A stretch of 64,000 nt of DNA from Hyphomicrobiaceae bacterium (GTDB lineage: Bacteria > Pseudomonadota > Alphaproteobacteria > Rhizobiales > Hyphomicrobiaceae), in NCBI GenBank assembly GCA_008933705.1, contig WBUN01000006.1, positions 1 through 64,000 of the forward strand, written 5' to 3'. Position 1 is the stretch's first letter. The number at the start of each line of letters is the position of its first letter. Under the pieces are notes generated by a model. That model was given only the letters and a program-made list of their open reading frames with translations, was not told the DNA's origin and made no database searches. The position numbers and the translations under genes were made by a program. Positions 29,638-36,034 of the stretch are shown here, piece by piece.

Positions 29638-30510
29638 CTATTGCGCTCGGTTGATCAGCAGCAAGCCGCCGACCACCAGCACCACGGCGGCAGCGTGATA
29701 CCAGGCGAGCGCTTCGCCGAGCAGCAACACGGCGAGCCCTGCCGCGTACACGGGCATGAGGCTGATCGACGCCGCGGTCAGCACCGGACCATTGCGCTTC
29801 AGCGATATGTTGTAGCCGAGGAAGGCACCGATGCCGGTACCGAACACGAGGCCTGCGATCCAGGGCAGCGTTGAGGCGTCGACCACAGGCAAGCCGTTAT
29901 CGGCAACCTCGATCGCCGCAAACGGCAGCAGCGCCAGCGTCGCGCCGACACTCATGACGGTGAACTGCGAGAGCGGCGTGAGGCTTGCAGGGACGCGGCG
30001 CATGATCACCGTGTAGACCGCGAACACGATCGTACCGGCGGCCGCCCACAGGTCGCCGGGCGTGAAAGTCAGATCCAGCAGCACCTCGGGGTGGCCGCGC
30101 GCCAGGATGAAGACGACGCCGATAAGGCAGGCAGCGATGCCCGCGAGCAGGGAAGGCTGAGCGCGCTGGCGGCCGGCGGCAATCTCCCAGGCGGCAACGA
30201 GCGCGGTCGTGCAGGCGTAGATGAGCCCGATGTTGGTGGCGGTCGTCGTGCGGGCGCCGGCAAAAGCGGCGTAGGCGCAGAAGCCCATGCCGAGAGCTCC
30301 GAAGCCTGCCAGGCGGACGAGATGGCCGGGCGGCGCCCGCCAGTGTTCGGCCTGCCCGCGCGCCAGGGCAATGACGGCAATGACCAGCGCCGACAGGACC
30401 CAGCGGGTGACGGACAGGCTGGCCGGCCCAAATACGGCTATCATGGCCCGCCCGACGACCGGATTGAGAGCGAAAAAGGCCGGGACGACGGCAAGGAGAA
30501 GGAGGTTCAT
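29638..30510 (-). CDS. DMT-superfamily (EamA) transporter
   Basis: Inner-membrane protein of 290 aa with ten predicted helices in two EamA repeats. The N-terminal repeat starts MNLLLLAVVPAFFALNPVVG and the second contains GDLWAAAGTIVFAVYTVIMR; the final helix is HAAAVVLVVGGLLLINRAQ. Such proteins usually export metabolites or amino acids; the substrate is unknown. The start is the ATG at 30510, where the first membrane segment begins; an upstream in-frame region of 150 residues is Pro/Arg-rich and rejected. It is convergent with putA, 53 bp apart. Confidence 0.88.
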   Translation of the reverse strand: MNLLLLAVVPAFFALNPVVGRAMIAVFGPASLSVTRWVLSALVIAVIALARGQAEHWRAPPGHLVRLAGFGALGMGFCAYAAFAGARTTTATNIGLIYACTTALVAAWEIAAGRQRAQPSLLAGIAACLIGVVFILARGHPEVLLDLTFTPGDLWAAAGTIVFAVYTVIMRRVPASLTPLSQFTVMSVGATLALLPFAAIEVADNGLPVVDASTLPWIAGLVFGTGIGAFLGYNISLKRNGPVLTAASISLMPVYAAGLAVLLLGEALAWYHAAAVVLVVGGLLLINRAQ

Positions 30511-30707
30511 TGGCACTGCCGGCTGGCTGCCGCCGGGATGGTTGCGGCCAGGGTGGGAACCACAATCGGCAGCAATCCGCAATCCCCCGGGCAGGCGGGA
30601 TAGGTCCAGGCTCGCATCTTGGCCTGGAAGTTGTCGGCAGGCTGTAGAAACGCCATGTATACCGGCAAGCATTATGCCGGCTGAACGGGGCACGCGGAGC
30701 AGCGGCA

Positions 30708-31502
30708 ATGGCAGGCGGCAGAGACGATCGGACGAAGGCCGGCACTCGGCAGGCGAGCGGCCCGGCCGTTGATGCGACGCGGGCGCATGTGCCCCAGGAG
30801 CGGAGGCAGGGCGATGTTTCCAGGCCCCCCTCCGACGCGGACGTGGCTGATTTCGTGCGGCGCATGAAGGAGCTGGGCCCCCGGGTTGGCTCAGGCCGCG
30901 GACGTCTGGTCTTTGCCATGGACGCGACCATGAGCCGCCAGCCGACCTGGGATATGGCACTCGCCCTGCAGGCCGACATGTTTCACGAGGTCAAAGCCAT
31001 CGGCGGGCTCGATGTGCAACTCGTCTTCTTTCGCGGCGCCGGAGAATGCCGGGCCTCGAAATGGGTATCCGACCCCGATGCGCTGGCCGGCCTCATGACG
31101 CGGGTTACTTGCGCAGGGGGCTACACGCAGATCGGCAAGGTGCTCGGCCACGCGCGCAAGGAAGCGGCGGCAAAGCCCGTCAATGCGCTCGTCTACGTGG
31201 GCGACTGCATGGAAGAGGATGTCGACGACCTGTGCGGTCGGGCCGGCGAGCTGGCGCTTCTGGGCGTTCCCGTCTTCCTGTTCCAGGAAGGCTCGGATCA
31301 GCGCGCCGAGAGGGCCTTTCGCGAAATAGCCCGCCTCACCAAGGGGGCCTATTGCCGCTTCGACGCAGGCTCAGCGGCGCAGTTGCGCGATCTGCTGTCT
31401 GCGGTTGCGGTCTATGCTGCCGGCGGCCGCAAGGCGCTCGAGGCCTTGAGCCATCAAGGCAGCGGCCGGGGCGCGCGACTGCTGCTGCAACAGCTCAAAT
31501 AG
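30708..31502 (+). CDS. VWA-domain protein paired with J-domain protein
   Basis: A 264-aa soluble protein. After ~45 variable residues comes a von Willebrand A domain: RGRLVFAMDATMSRQPTWD has the MIDAS-like pattern Asp72-x-Thr74-x-Ser76 on the first strand, GGYTQIGKVLGHARKEA provides the second metal-site Thr, and VYVGDCMEEDVDDL the third-site Asp. No signal peptide or membrane helix. The next gene, 17 bp on, encodes a membrane J-domain protein, so the two are likely co-expressed and may act together on a target protein. The function is not known. Confidence 0.8.
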   Translation: MAGGRDDRTKAGTRQASGPAVDATRAHVPQERRQGDVSRPPSDADVADFVRRMKELGPRVGSGRGRLVFAMDATMSRQPTWDMALALQADMFHEVKAIGGLDVQLVFFRGAGECRASKWVSDPDALAGLMTRVTCAGGYTQIGKVLGHARKEAAAKPVNALVYVGDCMEEDVDDLCGRAGELALLGVPVFLFQEGSDQRAERAFREIARLTKGAYCRFDAGSAAQLRDLLSAVAVYAAGGRKALEALSHQGSGRGARLLLQQLK

Positions 31503-31519
31503 GGAGCCTCGCCGATCCC

Positions 31520-32221
31520 ATGCAGTACGTGCTGTTCGGGGTTGTGGCGCTGTTGCTGCTGCTGTTGGCCATGCACGGCTTCACGGTGGCAAATGCGCAT
31601 GTATTGGCGCGGCGGCTGCGGGTCAGCGCCGGCGTGGTTGCGCTGGCCGGTGCCGGCGTGCTGCTGGTGCGCGGGCTCGTGGGCTATGCCATGTCGCTTG
31701 CGGCTCTCGGCACATGGCTGCTTTGGGGTGGCGGTGGTTTGCCGTGGGCATCGACGGGGGGCGCTCAGAAGTCGGCGGGGCAGACGTCGCGCGTGACGAC
31801 CGAGCATCTCGAGATGGAGCTGGACCACGACACCGGCGAGATCAGGGGCCACGTGCTCAAGGGCTTCTTTGCTGGGCGCACGCTGGAGAGCCTCGCTCCT
31901 GTCGAGATGGCGCACCTCTGGCAGGATTGCCGCTTTGCCGATCCGCAATCGGCACAGATCCTGGAGGCCTATCTCGACAGGGTCCATCCCACGTGGCGGG
32001 AAGATATGGCTCGCGCGGATGGCACATCCGATACCGGCCCCAATGGTGCGATGAGCCGCGCACAGGCACTCGACATCCTCGGCCTGAAGGAGGGGGCGAG
32101 CGACGACGAGATTCGCCGCGCGCATCGCGAGCTGATGATGAGGATGCATCCCGACCGGGGCGGCTCCACGTTTCTTGCCGCCAAGATCAACGAGGCCAAG
32201 GACGTTCTGCTCGGCAAGTGA
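31520..32221 (+). CDS. Membrane-anchored J-domain (DnaJ) protein
   Basis: A 233-aa protein. Residues 1-80 hold two or three hydrophobic segments (VLFGVVALLLLLLAMHGF; AGVVALAGAGVLLVRGLVGY). The middle is a charged region with TTEHLEMELDHDTGEIRGHV. The C-terminal ~55 residues form a J-domain with AQALDILGLKEGASDDEIRR and the HPD tripeptide in MRMHPDRGG. J-domains stimulate DnaK, so this would recruit DnaK to the inner membrane. It is downstream of the VWA gene, probably in one transcript. The ATG at 31520 starts the first membrane helix. Confidence 0.82.
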   Translation: MQYVLFGVVALLLLLLAMHGFTVANAHVLARRLRVSAGVVALAGAGVLLVRGLVGYAMSLAALGTWLLWGGGGLPWASTGGAQKSAGQTSRVTTEHLEMELDHDTGEIRGHVLKGFFAGRTLESLAPVEMAHLWQDCRFADPQSAQILEAYLDRVHPTWREDMARADGTSDTGPNGAMSRAQALDILGLKEGASDDEIRRAHRELMMRMHPDRGGSTFLAAKINEAKDVLLGK

Positions 32222-32251
32222 GAGACCCTCCCGCGGCTGCCACCGGCAGCA

Positions 32252-32623
32252 TCATTGCTGTGGCGTGATCCACGGTGCGCAGCAGCCCGGCCAGGCGCCG
32301 GCGATCTGCAGCAGGAAGCCCGCAACGATCAGCACCATGGCGAGCAGGAACGTGGCCCTGCGCGCCGCCATCGCCGCCCGGTGGATGCCGCGCGCCTTTC
32401 GGATCGCCTGCTCGTCCTGCACCCGCTCCAGACTTTCCCACGGGTTGCGCTCGCCGGGGTTGAGGGGGCGCAGACTGCGCATCGCGCGCATCCGCTCGAG
32501 CTGCTCCTCCATCTCGAGCTGGCGGTTCTCGTTGAAGAACGCGAGCCACCACTCGCGCAGCAGGAGCATGAAGCCCAGGAAATCGAGCGCCAGTCCCCCA
32601 ACCGTCAGCCACTGCTGGGTCAT
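32252..32623 (-). CDS. Small membrane protein, unknown
   Basis: A 123-aa protein with a hydrophobic segment near each end (about 5-22 and 90-110) around a charged helical centre (ENRQLEMEEQLERMRAMRSL, then ERVQDEQAIRKARG). That fits two membrane helices with a coiled-coil-like loop. The single Cys-Cys pair is in GAWPGCCAPW. It is convergent with the J-domain gene, 30 bp apart. No family recognised. Confidence 0.6.
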   Translation of the reverse strand: MTQQWLTVGGLALDFLGFMLLLREWWLAFFNENRQLEMEEQLERMRAMRSLRPLNPGERNPWESLERVQDEQAIRKARGIHRAAMAARRATFLLAMVLIVAGFLLQIAGAWPGCCAPWITPQQ

Positions 32624-32659
32624 GCTCCTCCCTCACGTGCACGGCAGCCGCAATTGTCC

Positions 32660-32693
32660 GGTCCCGCCCTTTCCCCGGAAAGGCGGTTGGACC
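32660..32693. repeat. Imperfect palindrome beside a gene remnant
   Basis: A long hairpin. GGTCC (32660-32664), CGCC (32665-32668) and TTTCC (32670-32674) pair with GGAAA (32677-32681), GGCG (32682-32685) and GGACC (32689-32693), leaving a single bulged C and a GTT bulge. There is no T-tract. It lies just downstream of the truncated reductase remnant and may mark a recombination junction or a palindromic repeat. Confidence 0.45.
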
Positions 32694-32738
32694 CGTCCTC
32701 TCCATCAGCAACCTGTCGATATTGCGGCCGCCGGGCGA

Positions 32739-32990
32739 TCAGTAGCCGACGGTGAAGCGCCTGCGCGAATGGGCAGGCTTCTCAAGCTCGTCGACAAGCG
32801 CGATGGCGTAGTCTTCGAAGGAGATGCTGCTGCCCTTGTCGTTCGCGAGGAGCTGATCCGTGCCGAGCCGGAACTTGCCGGTGCGCTCGCCCGGAACGAA
32901 CATCGCCGATGGGGACAGGAACGTCCAATCGAGCGCGGTGGAGTATTCGCTGACCTCCCTCGGCGCCACCTTGACCGAGACCATCGACGG
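32739..32990 (-). pseudogene. 5'-truncated NAD(P)H-binding reductase remnant
   Basis: The open frame 32739-33047 ends in a stretch typical of the C-terminus of short NmrA/YwnB-type NAD(P)-binding reductases: LDWTFLSPSAMFVPGERTGK, then FRLGTDQLLANDKGSS, ISFEDYAIALVDELEKP and HSRRRFTVGY. The normal ~210-aa protein begins with a Rossmann fold (GATGxxG), and this is missing: upstream only about 30 unrelated residues are open, and the next gene ends at 33073. I judge it a decayed fragment; the 5' limit of homology is approximate. A short functional product cannot be excluded. Confidence 0.7.
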
Positions 32991-33072
32991 CCTGCGCGTG
33001 TGGGCCGAAACCCACATCGAGGATGTTCTCAAGGCGCAGAGCCGCAACGACGGGGTGCGATAGGCGGAATGC

Positions 33073-34716
33073 CTAATCCGCCTTCATGACGAGGCAGTCG
33101 ATCTTGAGGCGCTTCAGCTCGCCACAGATGCTGGTCGCGGACTGCGCGTCGAATCCCGCGTAGCGCGCGCGATAGAGCGTCTTGGCGCCCTGGCGCACCG
33201 GTTGCGTCACGTCAGGGTGGCGGGCGAGCGCATTGCCTGCGCGCTGGCGCACGGCAGCGAGCTGGCGCTCCGCCTCGGCGATGCTCTGGAAGGCGCCGAT
33301 CTGCACCTGGAAGCCGCCAGCCGGCGCGGCGGCCGCAGCGGCCGGTCCCTTGAGGCGGGATACCGGCTCGCGCGGCGCAAGCGCCTGGGTCGTCAGCGGC
33401 GGCGGTGCCACCGGCGGGTCGCCTCGCGTGAGGTTCGCCGCCTGCTGGTCCAGTGTGGAGGGGGCTGCGCCTCGCACGATCTGCGGGCTGGCCAGCAGCG
33501 CCGGTCTTTCCGGCGGGGCGGCGGCAGCGAGGCGCGCCGGCATCGCTCCCGTGGAGGCTGGTGCCCATTGCGGAGGCGGGGGCGGCTCCTGCGGCTGGAA
33601 GGCCGCAGCCGGATGCTGCGCCGTGGGGACGGCTGCCATGCCGCCCGGTTGCTCGCTCAGCATGACGGGACGCACCCGGGCTATTCTGACCGGCTGCTGC
33701 GCCGGCTCAGCCTGAGGCGGGGCCGCGGCGGCCATCATGGGTGGGGGAGGAGGCGGCGGCTCAGCAAGCGGCGTGGCGGCAGGGCGCATGACCCGATGAG
33801 GCGTCGGCACGAAGGCGACGGTGGGCTGAGGTGCGCGCGCATTGCGCGCGACCAGCGCGGGCTTGCGCGTCTTCACGCTCGAGGCCTTGACCAAACCCAT
33901 GTTCAGGAACGTGCGCATGGCGCTGTCGCGTGAGGCCGCTGTGGCGCCGCCGAACACGGCCCCTATGATGTGCTTCCGGCCGCGCCGCACGGATGCCACC
34001 AGATTGAAGCCGGACGCACGCGTGTATCCGGTCTTGAGACCGTCAGCGCCCTCGTAGTTGAACAGCAGCTTGTTGTGGTTGCGGAATGTCTCGTCCTTGT
34101 AGGTGAAGGTGCGCGTGCCGAACAAGGCATAGTGCTGCGGGAAGTCGTCCTGCAGTCTGAGCGCCAAGGTGACCATGTCGTGCGCAGTGGTCACCTGCTC
34201 CTCGTCGGGCAGGCCTGAAGCATTCTTGAATACCGTGGCGGCCATGCCGAGTTGTCCTGCCCTGCGCGTCATGAGGCGGGCGAATTTGGCTTCGCTGCCT
34301 GCGATGTGCTCGGCAACCGCGACCGCTACGTCATTGGCCGACTTGGTGATCAGGACCTTGATGGCATCGATGAGCGCGATCTCCTCCCCCTCGTCGAGAT
34401 CGAGCTTTGACGGGGCGGCCAGCACAGCATTGGCCGACATCCTGATCTTGGTCTGGAGACTGAGCTTGCCCTGCTCGACAAGTTCCAGGGCGATGTAGAT
34501 GGTCATCATCTTGGCCAGCGAGGCGGGATGGCGCGGCTCGCGGGCCGCAGCCTCGTGGAGGACGCGGCCGGTATTGGCGTCGAGTATGAGGACGGCATGT
34601 TTGTCGGCAGCCAAGCCGAGGCCCGGCACCAGCAGCATGCCTGCTGCGGTCATGGCAGCAAGCAGAGCAAGGCGACAAGCGCGCCCTGGCCAGAGCCATC
34701 GAATCTGAACGGCCAT
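33073..34716 (-). CDS. D-alanyl-D-alanine carboxypeptidase with SPOR domain
   Basis: Low-molecular-weight penicillin-binding protein that trims D-Ala from peptidoglycan pentapeptides in the periplasm. The 547-aa product has a signal peptide (to about residue 36), then the SxxK motif Ser66-Leu-Ala-Lys69, SxN Ser126-Ala-Asn128 and KTG 228-230. After residue ~290 follows a Pro/Ala-rich linker of about 180 residues. The C-terminal ~75 residues form a SPOR domain (GGFQVQIGAFQSIAEAERQL), which binds denuded septal glycan. This points to septum-localised activity. The ATG at 34716 is preceded by GGAGAGG; an ATG at 34731 is possible. Confidence 0.93.
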   Translation of the reverse strand: MAVQIRWLWPGRACRLALLAAMTAAGMLLVPGLGLAADKHAVLILDANTGRVLHEAAAREPRHPASLAKMMTIYIALELVEQGKLSLQTKIRMSANAVLAAPSKLDLDEGEEIALIDAIKVLITKSANDVAVAVAEHIAGSEAKFARLMTRRAGQLGMAATVFKNASGLPDEEQVTTAHDMVTLALRLQDDFPQHYALFGTRTFTYKDETFRNHNKLLFNYEGADGLKTGYTRASGFNLVASVRRGRKHIIGAVFGGATAASRDSAMRTFLNMGLVKASSVKTRKPALVARNARAPQPTVAFVPTPHRVMRPAATPLAEPPPPPPPMMAAAAPPQAEPAQQPVRIARVRPVMLSEQPGGMAAVPTAQHPAAAFQPQEPPPPPQWAPASTGAMPARLAAAAPPERPALLASPQIVRGAAPSTLDQQAANLTRGDPPVAPPPLTTQALAPREPVSRLKGPAAAAAAPAGGFQVQIGAFQSIAEAERQLAAVRQRAGNALARHPDVTQPVRQGAKTLYRARYAGFDAQSATSICGELKRLKIDCLVMKAD

Positions 34717-34964
34717 TCCCTCTCCGTCCAACGCCTAGCGCAGCGATCAAAAGGAACCGCCGCCCGCCCCCGACTCGTGCGCGAAGTGCCTGATGTTATG
34801 GCCATCACCGGTTTTGGGCGCCTTCAAGGCGCCGCAACGGTCTTGGGGGACCCTCCTGTTCGGCAAAGGCTAGTGGAGGGCCGGTGACAGCTCGGTTAAT
34901 CGCAATGGTTAACAAATAGGCGAATGCCCACCAAAGTGTCGCATATTGCGGTGCAACATGAAAC

Positions 34965-34992
34965 TTGACACTTTTTGTGCGGTGCATATATT
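34965..34992 (+). promoter_or_regulatory. Strong predicted phasin promoter
   Basis: TTGACA (34965-34970), 16-bp spacer, TATATT (34987-34992). The -35 is a perfect sigma-70 match and the -10 five of six, unusually strong for this GC-rich genome. The predicted start near 34999 gives a leader of about 68 nt before the phasin ATG. It fits the high abundance of phasins in PHA-accumulating cells. Confidence 0.7.
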
Positions 34993-34995
34993 TGG

Positions 34996-35011
34996 GTCAC
35001 CGTGCAGTGAC
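34996..35011. promoter_or_regulatory. Inverted repeat at phasin transcription start
   Basis: GTCAC (34996-35000), 6-nt centre CGTGCA, GTGAC (35007-35011). It covers the predicted +1 of the phasin promoter, a typical repressor site. PhaR-type regulators control phasin genes in many PHA producers, but the site sequence alone does not identify the regulator. Confidence 0.4.
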
Positions 35012-35066
35012 ACAGCGTCGGAACCAATAAGACCCAACCCCACGCAGGCAAGCAGGACCCAACTCC

Positions 35067-35396
35067 ATGATTAAGAACTTTGAGGACATTCAGAAGCTCG
35101 GCCAATCCAACATGGATGCCGCCATGAAGGCGTTTGGCGAGTGGAACAAGGGCTGGCAGGCCATTGCCGCCGAGATCACGGACTACACCAAGAAGTCGTT
35201 CGAGGAAGGCACGGCGACGTTCGAGAAGCTCGTTGCCGCCAAGTCGGTCGAGCAGGCCATCGAGATCCAGACCGGCTTCGCCAAGCGTGCCTACGACGGC
35301 TACATGCATCAGATGTCGAAGCTTGGCGGTATGTACGCCGAGCTCGCCAAGGAAGCCTACAAGCCGGTCGAGAAGGTGCTGCAGAACGGCCGCTGA
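35067..35396 (+). CDS. Phasin family protein
   Basis: A 109-aa amphipathic helical protein of the Phasin_2 family that coats polyhydroxyalkanoate granules. The sequence is nearly all heptad-like helix: FEDIQKLGQSNMDAAMKAFG, then EITDYTKKSFEEGTATFEKL and AYDGYMHQMSKLGGMYAELA. No signal peptide. Length is normal for alphaproteobacterial phasins. It has its own strong promoter and a clear intrinsic terminator, so it is a single-gene unit. PHA synthase genes are not in the window. Confidence 0.9.
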   Translation: MIKNFEDIQKLGQSNMDAAMKAFGEWNKGWQAIAAEITDYTKKSFEEGTATFEKLVAAKSVEQAIEIQTGFAKRAYDGYMHQMSKLGGMYAELAKEAYKPVEKVLQNGR

Positions 35397-35458
35397 GCGC
35401 GGACGCTCTCACAGAGGGAAGTCGGGCGCGCCCATTTCATGGCGCTGCCGCATGCAAA

Positions 35459-35492
35459 GGCTCGGGCGCTCCGTCGCGCCTGGGCCTTTTTT
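35459..35492 (+). terminator. Rho-independent terminator after phasin
   Basis: GGCTCGGGCGC (35459-35469) and GCGCCTGGGCC (35476-35486) form an 11-pair stem with G-T wobbles and a 6-nt loop, followed by TTTTTT (35487-35492). It lies 63 bp past the phasin stop. Confidence 0.8.
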
Positions 35493-35695
35493 GCCCTTTA
35501 CTAGCCCATGCGCATGGCAAGCGCGGCGCATTCGCAGTGTGCGGCGTGCCCGCACTCTTGCAGTGTTTGCGATCTCTGCCCAGCTATCGCTAAAATGGGG
35601 TGTGATTTGCGCCTCCGGTACCTGCGGTATCCGGAGTGCAGAGATCGGCGCAATTCTTGCGAAACACAGCGGACCAGCACAGGGAACATTTCGGG

Positions 35696-36025
35696 ATGGC
35701 CGGTAAGAACGGCTCGCGCGACGAGGGAGAGGGCAAGACGGGGCTGGTCACCAAGACCAGGCCCAAGACCAAAAAGCCCAGCCTCTACAAAGTGCTGCTC
35801 TTGAACGACGACTACACGCCCATGGAGTTCGTCGTGCATGTGCTTGAGCGGTTCTTCAACAAGGGGCGGGAAGAGGCCACGCGCATCATGCTGCATGTCC
35901 ACCACAAAGGGGTCGGAATCTGCGGCGTCTATACCTACGAGGTCGCTGAGACGAAGGTCGCCCAAGTGATGGACTTCTCGCGCCAGCATCAGCATCCTTT
36001 GCAGTGCACCATGGAAAAGGAGTGA
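35696..36025 (+). CDS. clpS: ClpS adaptor of ClpAP protease
   Basis: Adaptor that hands N-degron substrates to ClpA. The 109-aa product has the conserved core [20 protein letters not shown], the binding-pocket region [20 protein letters not shown] and the ending [19 protein letters not shown]. The Asn/Asp pair and Met in NDDYTPM line the N-degron pocket. The ATG at 35696 is chosen; an earlier in-frame ATG at 35636 adds 20 unconserved residues. clpA starts 9 bp after its stop. Confidence 0.95.
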   Translation: MAGKNGSRDEGEGKTGLVTKTRPKTKKPSLYKVLLLNDDYTPMEFVVHVLERFFNKGREEATRIMLHVHHKGVGICGVYTYEVAETKVAQVMDFSRQHQHPLQCTMEKE

Positions 36026-36034
36026 CGGTCCCCC

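Larger units (their letters stand above)
34717..35066. other. Intergenic region with phasin promoter
   Basis: A 350-bp divergent gap between the carboxypeptidase and phasin genes. The half next to the carboxypeptidase shows nothing I can name. The half next to phasin is AT-richer than the surroundings and carries a strong promoter and an inverted repeat, listed separately. No small gene is credible. Confidence 0.6.

Noticed and set aside
32236-32250. GCTGCC-ACC-GGCAGC hairpin between the J-domain and small membrane protein genes
   Set aside because: Only six pairs and no T-tract, so not supported as a terminator.
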